Source of the DNA: Eggerthella sp. YY7918
GTDB lineage: Bacteria; Actinomycetota; Coriobacteriia; Coriobacteriales; Eggerthellaceae
Length of the DNA stretch: 64,000 bases
Assembly: GCF_000270285.1 (NCBI RefSeq)
Contig: NC_015738.1
Span: forward strand, 992,001 to 1,056,000
Reading direction: 5' to 3'
The notes beneath the pieces were generated by a model. That model made no database searches and was not told where the DNA came from. It saw nothing but the letters and a program-made list of their open reading frames with translations. Made by a program: the position numbers and the translations under genes. Shown in pieces: positions 51,374-61,599 of the stretch. Numbering within the stretch: position 1 is the first letter of the stretch; each line of letters begins with the position of its first letter.

Positions 51374-54300
51374 TGGCACTTAAGCCCGGACAGGAAAAAT
51401 GCGTCAACACGCTTGTGGGTCCGCTCGCGGTATCCGCCGGTGCAGGCAGCGGCAAAACGTTCACGCTCACCCGCCGCATCGTTCGTGCGCTGGCCACGGG
51501 GTCGGTTGACGGAATCGATCGCGTGCTTGCCATCACCTTCACCACCAAGGCGGCAGCGGAACTCAAGTCGCGCATAAAGGGTGCGCTGCGTGCCGAAGGC
51601 ATGATTGATCAGGCCCTTCAGGTCGACGCGGCCTGGATATCCACCATCCATGGCATGTGTGCTCGCATCTTGCGCGCCCATGCGCTTGAGCTGGGCATAA
51701 ACCCCGCGTTCGTCGTGTTGGACGAGTCCGACGCACGTCCGCTGTTGGATGCGGCTTTGCAGGACGTGCTTTCCTCCGAGAGCGATTTCGTGTCGCCCGA
51801 GGGTCTTGATGCGCTGTTTGGCGAATACGCCGCGCGATCTCACGGGTCGCGAAATGGCGGGTCGGTAGAGGATATGGTGCGCACGCTTGTGCAGGCGGCT
51901 GCTGCAAATTTGGGCGGCATGGAAGCCGTGGTACTGCCTCGGGCGCTTGATGCGGACGTTGTTGTGCGACGTATGATGGTGGCTGCCGAGGCGCTGTGCT
52001 CTGCTGCGGCGTTGCAAAAAGCATGCACGTCGCGCGATGCGCTCGTCGATCAAACAAACGAGGCGCTTGCGAAGTGCGAGGAGGCGCTTGCGGCGAATCT
52101 TGCAGATACTGATGTGCTTGCGCTGCTCGATGCCTTTCCCGTACCCGGCAAAAAGTTCGGCACACCCGAGTTTAAGCACATGGCGCTCGATACGGCCGAG
52201 GAATACAAGGAATGCATGGCTGAGGTGCGCTTCGGTCAGGCGGTCGCGTTGCTTGAGGACCTGAAGCGGGTTGCGTCGCTTGTGCTTGAATCCTATCAAG
52301 TGCGCAAGCGTGCCTTGGGAGGTCTTGACAACAACGATCTGCTCATAGAGGCGTCGCGCGCGCTTGCGGAGCATCCTTCTATTGCTGCTTACTACGCCGA
52401 CCAGTTCCAGATGGTTATGGTGGATGAATTTCAAGACACCGACCAGCTGCAAATCGACATGATCAAACGTATGGCGGGCAAGGCGTGCGAGCGGCTGTGT
52501 ACGGTGGGCGACGCTCAGCAGAGCATTTACCGCTTCCGAGGTGCTGACGTGGCCGTATATCATCGCCACGTGGCTGAGGTTAAACGCACAAACCCCGACG
52601 GACTCATTCTTTTGCCCGATAATTTTCGCAGTCACGCGGATGTGCTTTCGTTTGTGGATAGGGTATTTGAGCAGCCTCAGGTGTTCGGCTCGTCGTTCAT
52701 GTCGCTTGCTCCCTCGCGCGAAGAAAAAGAAGAGCCCAGCTTTAAGGGTGTGGGGTCGCGCATTGACGTGCAGCTGATTACCAAGCCATTTCGCGGTGTG
52801 AGCGCCGACGAAGCCTGCCTTGCTGCGGCACAGGGTATTGCCGAGCGATTTGCGGCGCTGCGTGAGGCGGGGCATCGGGCGGGGGAGATGGTGGTGCTGT
52901 TGGGCTCCACTACGCGCGCCGATGTGTATGCCGATGCGCTGCGCAAAAAAGAGTTCGCCTGCGTGGTGGTGAAGGGTTCCATTTTTAATCGCGCGCCTGA
53001 AGTGCGTCTTATGGTGTGTTTGGCGCAGGCCATAGCCAATCCGCTCGATTCGCTTGCGCTGTTCGAAGTGCTTTCAAGCGAGCTGTTTTCGTTGTCTGCT
53101 GACGACTTTTTGGTGCTGGGCTCCTTCTTTGATGAAGAGGCTCGCGCGTGGCGCCGCCGCCCGCTGCTCGCGGGTTTGCGCGCTGCGGCCAAGGAGTCCG
53201 AGCATCTGTCTGTGCAGCTTGCAGCAGCGGTGCGTGTCGTCGATGCGATGTGCCGCGCTACGGGTCGTCGCGCCGTAGCGCGCATCATGGAGGATGTGGT
53301 GCGCGATAGCGGCCTGCTTACGCGTCTTGAACGCGAGGGCGCGGAAGGCCAGGCGCGAGCGGCAAACATTCTCAAGGCCATCCGTATTATGGCCGAGATC
53401 GAACGCGATGCGGGGGTGGGTGTTGCCAATGCAGCACAGCGGTTCGCGGCGCGGATAGAGGTGGCCAAAGAAGCCCCCGGGGCCCTTTCCGCGCGGGGCG
53501 GCGATTTCGTACGCATTATGACCGTGCATGCGAGCAAGGGGCTGGAATTTCCCATTGTGGCGGTGGCTGAACTGCGCCAGGGCGACGTGTCGTCCAATAA
53601 GCTGCTTGTTGAAAGCCTTGGGGGGCACGTGTATGCGTCGCTTGACCTGGGCAACACGGTGGCAAACGCGAAGGACTCGACGCTTCTTGCAAAGGCGGCA
53701 AAGACGACCTTTGGTATGGATGAGCTGGGTATCGACGATTTGACGCAGGCGGTGGTGAACGCGCCCAGCGCAGGAGCGCTGCGTGCCGCCTTGTGTGCCC
53801 ATGAGGTAGAAAACGAGACTCAAGAAGCGCGACGACTGCTGTATGTGGCACTCACCCGCGCCAAAGAAGCGCTCGTGGTGTCGATGATTGGCACGCGGAC
53901 GAAGAACGATCCGTCAGGTGCATCGAGCGGCATGAACGCCGACATCCAGTCGGCGCTGTGTGGAGCAGGTGGGTTGTTTCCGGAGGGGAAGGCGACCTTT
54001 GATTTCGGCGGCACACGCCCGGCAACATTTGAACGCATCGACTTGGTGGCTGCGGAAGAAGCCGCTGAATCCGGAGAGGATGCGGGGGATGGTGCACTCG
54101 CGCCCGAAGCCGTTGCGGCGGACGAGACCCTCGCGCATGATGCCGACGCGCGTGATAATGTCGTGGACTACGTGGACCTATTCGAGCCATGCGTAACGCC
54201 TGCGTATCGCGAAGGTGTGTATAGTCCCGTGCGGGAAGGGATGTTCAGCTACTCGTCCATTGCGCCGGCAAACGTCGCCGACGAGGCTGAACGAGGCGAC

Positions 54301-55044
54301 AGTGACGAGATCGATGCCGCCGAAGCATATGATGCCTTGGCGGGGTCCGCTTCGCTTTACGCATCCGAAGGTCAGCCCGCCTTCGGCTTCGCCGACGAGG
54401 ACGAGTCGGCATGGGATGCTATTCGCGCAAGTCTTTCGGGCGAAGCCGATGCTACCGACCTGGGAACCGCCTTCCACCGCCTCGCGCAGCTCGCGGTTCT
54501 CAACCGTGCGTCCGGGGAAGTGCTTCAGCGTCCGTCCGATGCACGGGTGGAGGCGCTGTGCTGCAGCTGTGGTTTAGGACCAAGTCAGCGCGCGCGGCTT
54601 GATGCGGCGCTTTCGCGCTGGTTTTCTTCCGAACCCGCTGCGCGCGCGGCACTGTTTCCTTGCGTGCGCGCGGAAGTGCCGTTCTTCCAAGCGCTTGACG
54701 ATGGAGGCCATACCGTTTTTCTTGAAGGAGAAATCGACCTTTTGGCAACCGACGATGCAGCACGCTCGGCGCTCATCGTAGACTATAAAACGGGCGGTCG
54801 CCCCGATGAGGATGAAGTGCATCTGTACCAGAAGCACCTGCTCCAGGCCACTTGTTATGCGTATGCGGTGCTGGAGCAGGGCTACACCACGGTGGAGGCG
54901 ACGTTCGTGCGCGTGGAACAGCAAGACAGCGCGCGTGCCAACGAACCTCAGTGTGTACACTACGTTTTCACATCCGATGACAAGTCACACCTGGCCGAGA
55001 CAATCGTGCGGGCGTATCGCAAGAAAGGGCATGCATGCAGGTAA
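51373..55044 (+). CDS. addA: AddA, UvrD-type helicase-nuclease subunit
   Basis: AddA unwinds and cuts DNA ends for RecA loading. The 1223-residue protein is a UvrD/RecB-family SF1A helicase: Walker [60 protein letters not shown] (motif II), [39 protein letters not shown] and [15 protein letters not shown]-terminal PD-(D/E)XK domain shows [12 protein letters not shown] and LIVDYKTGG. An acidic low-complexity linker (about 900-1000) separates helicase and nuclease. The ATG at 51373 shares one base with the addB stop; the earlier frame from 51328 lies inside addB. Confidence 0.95.
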   Translation: MALKPGQEKCVNTLVGPLAVSAGAGSGKTFTLTRRIVRALATGSVDGIDRVLAITFTTKAAAELKSRIKGALRAEGMIDQALQVDAAWISTIHGMCARILRAHALELGINPAFVVLDESDARPLLDAALQDVLSSESDFVSPEGLDALFGEYAARSHGSRNGGSVEDMVRTLVQAAAANLGGMEAVVLPRALDADVVVRRMMVAAEALCSAAALQKACTSRDALVDQTNEALAKCEEALAANLADTDVLALLDAFPVPGKKFGTPEFKHMALDTAEEYKECMAEVRFGQAVALLEDLKRVASLVLESYQVRKRALGGLDNNDLLIEASRALAEHPSIAAYYADQFQMVMVDEFQDTDQLQIDMIKRMAGKACERLCTVGDAQQSIYRFRGADVAVYHRHVAEVKRTNPDGLILLPDNFRSHADVLSFVDRVFEQPQVFGSSFMSLAPSREEKEEPSFKGVGSRIDVQLITKPFRGVSADEACLAAAQGIAERFAALREAGHRAGEMVVLLGSTTRADVYADALRKKEFACVVVKGSIFNRAPEVRLMVCLAQAIANPLDSLALFEVLSSELFSLSADDFLVLGSFFDEEARAWRRRPLLAGLRAAAKESEHLSVQLAAAVRVVDAMCRATGRRAVARIMEDVVRDSGLLTRLEREGAEGQARAANILKAIRIMAEIERDAGVGVANAAQRFAARIEVAKEAPGALSARGGDFVRIMTVHASKGLEFPIVAVAELRQGDVSSNKLLVESLGGHVYASLDLGNTVANAKDSTLLAKAAKTTFGMDELGIDDLTQAVVNAPSAGALRAALCAHEVENETQEARRLLYVALTRAKEALVVSMIGTRTKNDPSGASSGMNADIQSALCGAGGLFPEGKATFDFGGTRPATFERIDLVAAEEAAESGEDAGDGALAPEAVAADETLAHDADARDNVVDYVDLFEPCVTPAYREGVYSPVREGMFSYSSIAPANVADEAERGDSDEIDAAEAYDALAGSASLYASEGQPAFGFADEDESAWDAIRASLSGEADATDLGTAFHRLAQLAVLNRASGEVLQRPSDARVEALCCSCGLGPSQRARLDAALSRWFSSEPAARAALFPCVRAEVPFFQALDDGGHTVFLEGEIDLLATDDAARSALIVDYKTGGRPDEDEVHLYQKHLLQATCYAYAVLEQGYTTVEATFVRVEQQDSARANEPQCVHYVFTSDDKSHLAETIVRAYRKKGHACR

Positions 55045-55529
55045 CCATTTACACCGACGGGGCGGCGCGCGGCAATCCGGGACCGGGGGGCTATGGCGCG
55101 GTGCTGCACTACGTCGACAGTAACGGAAAACTGCACGTCAAGGAGCTCTCACAGGGCTATGAACGCACAACGAACAACCGCATGGAGCTTCTGGCTGCCA
55201 TTGTTGCTCTCGAGGCGCTGAAGTCGCCTTGCGAGGTGACGCTATATTCCGACTCTCAGTATGTGGTAAACGCATTCAATCAGCACTGGGTTGACGGGTG
55301 GCTCAAGCGCGGGTGGAAAAATGCGCAGAAACAGCCCGTAAAGAATGTCGATTTATGGAAGCGGCTGCTGGCGGCAAAAGAGCCGCATCACGTTACGTTC
55401 GAATGGGTGAAAGGCCATGCGGGACATCCCGAAAACGAACGCTGCGACGAGCTGGCGACGGCGGCTGCCGATGGCGAGGGTCGCCTTGTCGACACGGGGT
55501 TTGAAGGAGAGGGTTCGCTGTTTCAATGA
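55035..55529 (+). CDS. rnhA: Ribonuclease HI
   Basis: RNase HI cuts RNA in RNA:DNA hybrids. The 164-residue protein has [18 protein letters not shown] (Asp8), [13 protein letters not shown] (Glu51), [12 protein letters not shown] (Asp73) and [15 protein letters not shown] (Asp138), the four catalytic acids of the family. It also has the basic handle region [16 protein letters not shown]. Length is normal with a short extra C-terminal tail. The ATG at 55035 lies ten bases inside addA, so it is translated with the repair genes. Confidence 0.96.
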   Translation: MQVTIYTDGAARGNPGPGGYGAVLHYVDSNGKLHVKELSQGYERTTNNRMELLAAIVALEALKSPCEVTLYSDSQYVVNAFNQHWVDGWLKRGWKNAQKQPVKNVDLWKRLLAAKEPHHVTFEWVKGHAGHPENERCDELATAAADGEGRLVDTGFEGEGSLFQ

Positions 55530-55673
55530 GGCGCTTGCTTCATACGAACAGGCGATTTGAACAACCTGTGATGTTGTCGTAGGGATCACGTTAAAACCGG
55601 CTCGTTTCCAGCAGCTTTGGTACACTGAGACGCGATACAAACATGCACCCAAGCGTATCTGGAGGTTTATCGC

Positions 55674-56732
55674 ATGCAGCAAACTCGGTCCGCTCGCAAG
55701 AGCGCACTCGCAGGATTCACTGCACTTGTTTTAGCCGTTTCTCTTATGGCGCCAGCGATGGCATATGCCGAACCGACGTCTTCCGACAAACAGGCGGAAG
55801 CGCAGGCGGTACTTGCATCCCTGAACTCCATGCAGCAGACGCTCGACAAAGCTTCTGCCGACTATGGTCAGGCGCTTGCCGAGCAGGAGCAGGCCGAAGC
55901 CGATCGCGATGCTGCGCAGACGCGCATCGATGAGGCTAGCGGCAAGATCGCCGACTTGCAGGATCGTTTGAGCGACCGCGCTCGCAACATGTATCGCTCC
56001 GGTTCCACGACGGTGCTTGATCTTCTGTTGGGCTCTGCCACGTTCCAGGCATTTGCTAACAACTGGGATCTGCTCAACCAGATCAACGAGGGCGACGCGG
56101 AACTCGTCCAGCAGACGAAGGACTTGCGTGCTGAGATCGAGGAGCAAAAGGCAGTTTATGCCGAGCAAGCTCGTGTCGCTGAGGAAAAGGCTAACGACGC
56201 AAAGCGTATCGAGGAAGAAGCCCAAGCTACCGTGGCTACCATGCAGGCAACCTACGATAGCCTGAGCGCCGAAGCGGCGGAACTGCTCGAACAGGAGCGT
56301 GCTGCCGAGGAGGCTGCCCAAGCCGCCGCTGCTGCCGCTGTGGTCGAGCAGGCTACGCAGCAGGCGCAGCAGGTAACTCCCAACAATTCGACATCGGCGC
56401 CTTCCTACAATGCTTCAACGGGCAATGCGATTGTTGACCGTGCTTACAGCCAGCTCGGTAAGCCCTATGTGTGGGGGGCGACAGGCCCGGATGCCTTTGA
56501 TTGCTCTGGATTGGTAGGCTATGCGATTACCGGCGGCTATGGTCGTGTGGGCACTACCTATACGTTTATGTCATGGCCACCGGTTGATGATCCGCAGCCG
56601 GGCGACATATGCACCAACTGGGATCACTGCGGCATCTATATCGGCGGCAACCAGATGATTCATGCGCCTCAAACAGGTGACGTGGTGAAAGTTGGTCCGG
56701 TGCAGGGCGGCATGATCTTCGTTCGTCCTTAA
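55674..56732 (+). CDS. Secreted NlpC/P60 peptidoglycan endopeptidase with coiled coil, copy 1
   Basis: This 352-residue exported hydrolase cuts peptidoglycan stem peptides. The signal peptide (residues 1-32) ends AMAYA/EP. A long coiled coil (about 35-215, with an RNMYRSGSTTVLDLLLGS centre) resembles the self-inhibiting region of CwlO/RipA-type proteins. The NlpC/P60 domain (about 250-352) has Cys277 (FDCSGLVG), His318 (WDHCGIYIGG) and His330 (MIHAP). ATG at 55674 has GGAGG upstream. A terminator at 56759 follows. The second copy at 56955 is closely similar. Confidence 0.94.
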   Translation: MQQTRSARKSALAGFTALVLAVSLMAPAMAYAEPTSSDKQAEAQAVLASLNSMQQTLDKASADYGQALAEQEQAEADRDAAQTRIDEASGKIADLQDRLSDRARNMYRSGSTTVLDLLLGSATFQAFANNWDLLNQINEGDAELVQQTKDLRAEIEEQKAVYAEQARVAEEKANDAKRIEEEAQATVATMQATYDSLSAEAAELLEQERAAEEAAQAAAAAAVVEQATQQAQQVTPNNSTSAPSYNASTGNAIVDRAYSQLGKPYVWGATGPDAFDCSGLVGYAITGGYGRVGTTYTFMSWPPVDDPQPGDICTNWDHCGIYIGGNQMIHAPQTGDVVKVGPVQGGMIFVRP

Positions 56733-56758
56733 GTTATTCCGTATAGAGCGTTTTTGTG

Positions 56759-56787
56759 AGACACCCGGGATTCTCGGGTGTCTTTTT
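56759..56787 (+). terminator. Rho-independent terminator after NlpC/P60 copy 1
   Basis: A nine-base perfect stem (AGACACCCG at 56759-56767 with CGGGTGTCT at 56775-56783) and a seven-base loop are followed by TTTT to 56787. It begins 26 bases after the stop codon. Confidence 0.9.
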
Positions 56788-56954
56788 CGTTCCAACTTGA
56801 ACCGCGTGTCAATCTTAGGTGTGTGAATAAAAGGCGTAGGGAAACCGGTCGAAAACGCTCTTGTGTGGTTTTGTCAAATAATTTGCCAGCTCAAGGTAAG
56901 CTTGCTATGATGATCAGCGGTTTGTATTTCGTAACGTGGTGAAAAGGTGTGAAC

Positions 56955-58061
56955 ATGGCTCGAATTGGACAACGCACTTTTCAAGCATTCATCGGTATTC
57001 TCATAGCGGTAGCGCTTGCTGTTTTTGTGCCTCTTCTGGGTGGCATTCAGCAGGCGTACGCTGAGCCGACTGCTGCCGACAAGCAGGCGGAAGCGCAGGC
57101 GACACTCGCCTCGCTCAATGCCATGCAGGCGACGCTTGATAAGGCCTCCAACGATTACTTCGCAGCTCTCGAACAGCAGCAGCAAGCTGAAGCCGACCGC
57201 GATGCCGCTCAGGCGCGCATCGACGAAGCCAGCGATCAAATTGCCGACTTGCAGGAGCGCTTGAGCGAGCGTGCGCGCAACATGTATCGCTCCGGCTCCA
57301 CGTCGGTTCTCGACCTGCTGCTTGGCTCGACAACGTTCCAGGCTTTTGCAACAAATTGGGACTTGCTTAACCAGATTAATGAAAGCGACTCTCAGCTCGT
57401 TCAGCAGACGAAGGATCTGCGTGCCGAGGTTGAATCCGAGAAGGCTGTCTATGCCGAACAAGCTCGCGTCGCCGAGGAAAAGGCCGCCGAGGCCAAGCGT
57501 ATTGAAGAGGAAGCTCAGGCAACTGTGGCCACCATGCAGGCAACCTACGATAGCCTGAGCGCCGAAGCGGCAGAACTGCTCGAGCAGGAGCGTGCTGCTG
57601 AGGAGGCCGCCCAGGCTGCTGCTGCGCTCGCAGCCATCGAGGCTCAAAACAACAATCCCGGTTCAAATGGGCCGACTGATGGGCCGTCTCCCTCACCGGC
57701 CCCGAATACTCCTTCCTACACGGAGCCGTCCTATGATTCTGCCACCGGTAATGCGGTTGTCGATCGCGCGTGGGGCTGGGTCGGACGTGCTGAGTACGTA
57801 TGGGGTGCCTGTAGCCCCGGAGCGTTTGACTGCTCGGGTTTTGTGTCCTACTGCTTGACGGGTAGCTACGGTCGTTTGGGAACCACCTATACGTTCATGG
57901 GATGGCCTGAGACGCAAAATCCGCAACCGGGTGACGTGTGTGTAAATGAAGGTCACTGCGGTATCTACATCGGTGGCGGCCAGATGATTCATGCTGCTAC
58001 GTATGGCGTAGGTGTCGTCGTAGGACCAGTGCAAGGCGGCATGATCTACGTCCGCTACTAG
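56955..58061 (+). CDS. Secreted NlpC/P60 peptidoglycan endopeptidase with coiled coil, copy 2
   Basis: This 368-residue paralogue of the preceding gene has the same layout. There is a signal peptide ending AYA/EP, a long coiled coil with RNMYRSGSTSVLDLLLGS, an Ala-rich helix, then a longer Pro/Ser-rich linker (PGSNGPTDGPSPSPAPN). The NlpC/P60 domain has FDCSGFVS, GHCGIYIGGG and MIHAA. All three catalytic residues are kept. ATG at 56955 with AAAAGG upstream was preferred to GTG at 56949. Differences lie mainly in the linker and in the Trp-rich stretch RAWGWVGRAEYVWGA. It ends in a bidirectional terminator. Confidence 0.94.
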   Translation: MARIGQRTFQAFIGILIAVALAVFVPLLGGIQQAYAEPTAADKQAEAQATLASLNAMQATLDKASNDYFAALEQQQQAEADRDAAQARIDEASDQIADLQERLSERARNMYRSGSTSVLDLLLGSTTFQAFATNWDLLNQINESDSQLVQQTKDLRAEVESEKAVYAEQARVAEEKAAEAKRIEEEAQATVATMQATYDSLSAEAAELLEQERAAEEAAQAAAALAAIEAQNNNPGSNGPTDGPSPSPAPNTPSYTEPSYDSATGNAVVDRAWGWVGRAEYVWGACSPGAFDCSGFVSYCLTGSYGRLGTTYTFMGWPETQNPQPGDVCVNEGHCGIYIGGGQMIHAATYGVGVVVGPVQGGMIYVRY

Positions 58062-58086
58062 TTCAACTTCATTAACAGCAATCAAA

Positions 58087-58112
58087 CGAAAGGCACCCTC
58101 GGGTGCCTTTCG
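58087..58112. terminator. Bidirectional Rho-independent terminator
   Basis: An 11-base perfect stem (CGAAAGGCACC with GGTGCCTTTCG) and a CTCG loop lie between the converging stops of the second NlpC/P60 gene (58061) and the DUF1846 gene (58138). The stem is symmetric and can act on both strands, though the T tracts are short. Confidence 0.8.
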
Positions 58113-58137
58113 TGTTGTCGTGCTTGTGGCAGCTACG

Positions 58138-59619
58138 TTACTTGTGGTAATACCGGTGCTGTTCGTACTTGGGTTCGCAGCAGACGTTGATGCCGAGGGT
58201 GCGATATATCTTCTCGTCGGTGGCGGAGATGATAACGCTGAAGAAAGCGTCGCAGCCGCGTAAATCTTCAACATGTTCGATGAGCTTTGCGGCCAAGGGG
58301 TCGGTCGCCGAGCTGATGGAAAGCGCAATAAGCGTTTCATCGGAGTGAAGACGCGGGTTTTTGCTGTGAAGGCGGTCGGTCTTCAGACGGCAGATGGGTT
58401 CAATCGCATCGTCGCTAATGACATCGATTTCGTCAGCGACGCCCGCTACACCCTTGAGCGCGTTCATCATAAGCGACGAGGCGGCGCCCAGCAGGGTGGA
58501 CGTCTTGCCCGTCACCACCGAGCCGTCGGGCAATACCATCGCGCCGGCGGGACGACCCGTCATCTCTTCTTTCAGCAGTGCGGCCGATCGGGCAGGTGAC
58601 AGGCTTGCGTTCACGCCCGCTTGGTTCATCAACAGCTCAAGCTTTTCCAGCTGCTCTTCGCCTGCGCCCGTACGCTTCACGTCCACAGCGGTTTGGAAGT
58701 AGCGCCGCACAATTTCCATGCAAGCAGCTTCACGCACCACTTCGTCGTCGATGATGGCATGTCCGGCCATATTCACGCCCATGTCGGTGGGCGACTGGTA
58801 CGGGCTCGAGCCGGAAATGCGCTCCATCATGGCCTTCAGCACAGGGAAAATCTCCACGTCGCGGTTGTAGTTCACGGTGGTTTCGCCATAGGCTTCCAAA
58901 TGGAAGGGGTCGATGATGTTTGCGTCGTTCAGGTCGACCGTGGCCGCTTCATAGGCGATGTTCACGGGATGCTTGAGCGGCAGATTCCACACGGGGAATG
59001 TCTCGTATTTCGCATAACCCGCAGCAACGCCACGCTTGTGTTCGTGATAGAGCTGCGAAAGGCACGTGGCCATCTTGCCGGAGCCGGGGCCAGGGGCGGT
59101 GACCACCACGAGAGGTCGCGAGGTTTCGACAAACTCGTTTTTGCCGTAACCCTCGTCGCTCACGATGTGGTCGATGTCGTACGGATAGCCCGCGATGGGG
59201 TAGTGCAGATGGCTTTTGATGCCGAGCGAATCAAGTCGCTTGCGAAAAGCGTCGGCATTGGGTTGGCTCGCGTAGTGCGTGATAACCACGCTTCCCACCA
59301 AAAAGCCCATGCCGCGGAAGATGTCCATCAACCGCAGCAGATCGTCGTCGTAGGTGATGCCCAAATCGCCGCGCTGCTTGCTCTTTTCGATGTCGTTTGC
59401 GTTGATGGCGACGATTATTTCAACATCGTCGATAAGGCTCTTCAGCATGCGGATTTTGGAATCAGGTTCAAAGCCAGGCAGCACGCGCGCCGCATGATAG
59501 TCATCAAACAGCTTGCCGCCGAATTCCAGGTAGAGCTTGCCGCCGAACTGCTTGATGCGGCTGCGAATATGCTCGGCTTGCTGTGCGATGTACTTGTCGT
59601 TGTCGAATCCAATACGCAT
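58138..59619 (-). CDS. DUF1846 family protein
   Basis: This 493-residue cytosolic protein matches DUF1846 over its full length: MRIGFDNDKYIAQQAEHI at the start, LYLEFGGKLFDDYHAARVLPGF, VVVTAPGPGSGKMATCLSQLYHE (nucleotide-binding-like loop), and TDMGVNMAGHAI. The biochemical role of the family is not established; a nucleotide- or metal-dependent enzyme is plausible. ATG at 59619 was chosen as the conserved family start, although the frame is open to 59739. It converges with the NlpC/P60 genes. Confidence 0.9.
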   Translation of the reverse strand: MRIGFDNDKYIAQQAEHIRSRIKQFGGKLYLEFGGKLFDDYHAARVLPGFEPDSKIRMLKSLIDDVEIIVAINANDIEKSKQRGDLGITYDDDLLRLMDIFRGMGFLVGSVVITHYASQPNADAFRKRLDSLGIKSHLHYPIAGYPYDIDHIVSDEGYGKNEFVETSRPLVVVTAPGPGSGKMATCLSQLYHEHKRGVAAGYAKYETFPVWNLPLKHPVNIAYEAATVDLNDANIIDPFHLEAYGETTVNYNRDVEIFPVLKAMMERISGSSPYQSPTDMGVNMAGHAIIDDEVVREAACMEIVRRYFQTAVDVKRTGAGEEQLEKLELLMNQAGVNASLSPARSAALLKEEMTGRPAGAMVLPDGSVVTGKTSTLLGAASSLMMNALKGVAGVADEIDVISDDAIEPICRLKTDRLHSKNPRLHSDETLIALSISSATDPLAAKLIEHVEDLRGCDAFFSVIISATDEKIYRTLGINVCCEPKYEQHRYYHK

Positions 59620-59654
59620 AAGTTGGCGGGCCCCTTTCTTGGAATTTTGACGAT

Positions 59655-59690
59655 GCGTCCACCCTGTCGTCGCTCGAGGGTGGCACCGCT
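59655..59690. repeat. Hairpin with T-box-like consensus upstream of DUF1846
   Basis: CCACCCT (59659-59665) and AGGGTGG (59677-59683) form a stem with an 11-base loop, flanked by GCG and CGC that may extend it. On the plus strand the right arm reads AGGGTGGCACCGC, close to the conserved T-box core. No aminoacyl-tRNA synthetase follows and no room exists for a full leader, so its role is unclear. Confidence 0.6.
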
Positions 59691-59881
59691 TTTGATTATA
59701 GCCTACTTTTCCGCAGTTCCGGACTCCGGCCTCGTCCATTGCGTTTTTTCAAAAGCATCCGCTACAATGTTTCACGTGAAACATTTGTTCCCGCTTGCCA
59801 GAGCAAGTGGGGATGCGCTTATTAAAACAGATGGAATGGCAACGGGTAGGGCGCGGGCGCGAGGCAGCAGTAAAGGCGGGT

Positions 59882-60775
59882 ATGGACGAGCTGATTCAGG
59901 AATACTTGGCGCATTTGCGCGTAGAGCGAGGAAGCTCGCCTTTAACGGTATCGGCCTACGGTCGCGACTTGCACGACTATGCCGCCTTTCTGCACGAAAA
60001 GGGGATTGACCGCATCGATGACATCGATCGCGATGTGCTGGTTTCCTATGAGTCCGACCTGCTCAAGCGCGGGTATGCGACCTCATCTATCGACCGGCGT
60101 ATATCGGTACTCAAAGGCTTTCACAAGTTCCTCGTGCGCGAGGGCTTCACCCGTCGCAACCCGGCCGATACTCTTCAGCTGCCCAAAGCGCCCGAGCGTC
60201 TGCCTGATGTGTTGTCGATCGACCAGATGAACGCCATGTTGTCGCAGCCGCTTGAGTCGGGGCCGCTACCTCTGCGTGATCGGGCGATTTTGGAAGTGCT
60301 GTACGGTTGCGGCCTGCGCGTGAGCGAATGCACGGGTCTTGACTTGGGCGATGTGAGCTTCGACGAGGGGTATCTTCGCATTCTGGGCAAGGGCAGAAAA
60401 GAGCGGCTGACCCCCATTTCCGGCGCAGCCCTGCGGGCGCTCGTCGAATACAGAGACCACGCGCGCGGCGAGCTTATGAAGCCGTATGCCAAACCCACGT
60501 CTGCGGTATTTTTGAACGCGCGCGGAGGGCGGCTCACGCGTCAGAGCGTACATGCGATTGTCGCCCGGGCAGGCCTCACTATTGGGGTGGAGAATCTGCA
60601 CCCGCACACCCTGCGCCATTCGTTTGCCACCCATCTGCTGGAAGGTGGCGCTGACCTGCGCGTTATCCAGGAAATGCTCGGCCATTCCGACATTTCCACC
60701 ACCCAAATCTACACCCACGTGAATCGATCCCACATCCGAGCCGAGTACCTGCACGCCCATCCTCGCGCCCGCTAG
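59882..60775 (+). CDS. xerD: Tyrosine recombinase XerD/XerC-like
   Basis: This 297-residue tyrosine recombinase resolves chromosome dimers at dif together with a partner. The SAM-like N-terminal domain (MDELIQEYLAHLRVERG, SPLTVSAYGRDLHDY) is followed by the catalytic domain. Residues visible are Arg in YGCGLRVSE, Lys in LGKGRKER, His-x2-Arg in HTLRHSFATHL, His in LGHSDISTTQIYTHV and the nucleophile Tyr in IYTHV. ATG at 59882 with AAAGG upstream gives the usual start; the frame is open to 59795. A location away from any mobile genes supports the housekeeping role. Confidence 0.9.
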   Translation: MDELIQEYLAHLRVERGSSPLTVSAYGRDLHDYAAFLHEKGIDRIDDIDRDVLVSYESDLLKRGYATSSIDRRISVLKGFHKFLVREGFTRRNPADTLQLPKAPERLPDVLSIDQMNAMLSQPLESGPLPLRDRAILEVLYGCGLRVSECTGLDLGDVSFDEGYLRILGKGRKERLTPISGAALRALVEYRDHARGELMKPYAKPTSAVFLNARGGRLTRQSVHAIVARAGLTIGVENLHPHTLRHSFATHLLEGGADLRVIQEMLGHSDISTTQIYTHVNRSHIRAEYLHAHPRAR

Positions 60776-61131
60776 CCTGCGCGCTCTCAAGCCTTTGCTC
60801 GCGGCCGCATACCGCTCACCGCCTCTCAAATGCTTGTTGAACCCACACGCCATAGTTTCCGCACAAGTGCCGTAGCACGTACTTTTTTGCGAAACGGGTC
60901 GCATCTGCATCCACAATCCCACATCTTGTGTATCGATGCGGCGTGCCAATCAACATATGGACACCGCGCGTTATCCCAAGGAAATTCGATTACTATTCAG
61001 CGAGGTGACGGGTGGTAACGGGATGGAAGAAAAAGAACGAAATTGGCCGATTTTGTTGCGAAGTGGGGCGAAGTGGGATAGAATTCCACCCAGTGAAAGG
61101 CTCTGTGGGATGGTGTAGCAGGAAGGAAGGC
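60776..61131. other. Intergenic region upstream of mraZ
   Basis: This 356-base gap between xerD and mraZ holds the dcw promoter at its right end (see the separate entry). The left 270 bases show no frame with recognisable similarity, no RNA gene and no strong terminator. GGAAGGAAGG at 61121-61130 is the Shine-Dalgarno of mraZ. Confidence 0.6.
61056..61084 (+). promoter_or_regulatory. dcw cluster promoter with MraZ boxes
   Basis: TTGCGA (61056-61061) and TAGAAT (61079-61084) are 17 bases apart. Between them lie two GTGGGN repeats at 61063-61068 and 61073-61078, spaced exactly ten bases. A third GTGGGA occurs at 61105-61110. This is the known operator pattern through which MraZ represses its own operon. 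Confidence 0.72.
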
Positions 61132-61581
61132 ATGGACGCAGACTTCGACAAGGTCGTTGATCTGAACAGTGCGTACCGCCACAAGGTGGACGCCAAAGGT
61201 CGTATGTCGCTTCCGGCTTCATTTCGCAAGGTTCTTTCGACCGATTTGGTGGTAACCCGCAACCCGAAGGACGAGTGTCTGTATGTGTTTGAGCCGCAGG
61301 GCTTTAACGCATGGGTCGCAAAGGTGTTCGAGGACAAGTTTGGTAAGTTCGACGACACCGATGACTTGCATCTGCGGTTGCGCCGCAAGTTGAAGGCTCG
61401 GGCGGCCGACGTGTCAATTGACGCGGCGGGGCGCATCATGCTTTCGGCCGAGCAGCGCGAAGCCGTGGGTATCGACAAGGATGTCGTCGTGGTGGGTAAC
61501 ACGGGCTACTTCGAAATCTGGGACGCAAAGCGCTACGATCAGGTGGACGTGGACACCGATCTCAGTCTTCTGTTCGGCTGA
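61132..61581 (+). CDS. mraZ: MraZ transcriptional regulator
   Basis: MraZ is the repressor of the division and cell wall cluster. The 149-residue protein has two AbrB-like swapped-hairpin modules: DLNSAYRHKVDAKGRMSLPA and the second ADVSIDAAGRIMLSAEQREA. Each has the Asp-x2-Gly-Arg turn that contacts DNA. ATG at 61132 follows GGAAGGAAGG; an open frame from 61012 upstream is not coding. It is followed by rsmH 18 bases later. GTGGGN boxes in its promoter indicate self-control. Confidence 0.96.
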   Translation: MDADFDKVVDLNSAYRHKVDAKGRMSLPASFRKVLSTDLVVTRNPKDECLYVFEPQGFNAWVAKVFEDKFGKFDDTDDLHLRLRRKLKARAADVSIDAAGRIMLSAEQREAVGIDKDVVVVGNTGYFEIWDAKRYDQVDVDTDLSLLFG

Positions 61582-61599
61582 TTGTAAGGCGTGAGCGTA

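Noticed and set aside
55555-55576. A third copy of the TTGAACA operator motif before the first NlpC/P60 gene
   Set aside because: Only the first seven or eight bases agree; the rest differs and the gene is unrelated to the lic block. Probably chance.
59677-59690. A functional T-box riboswitch controlling the xerD gene
   Set aside because: The core sequence fits, but the DUF1846 coding region starts at 59619, leaving no room for stem I and a specifier loop, and xerD is not an amino-acid-related gene.
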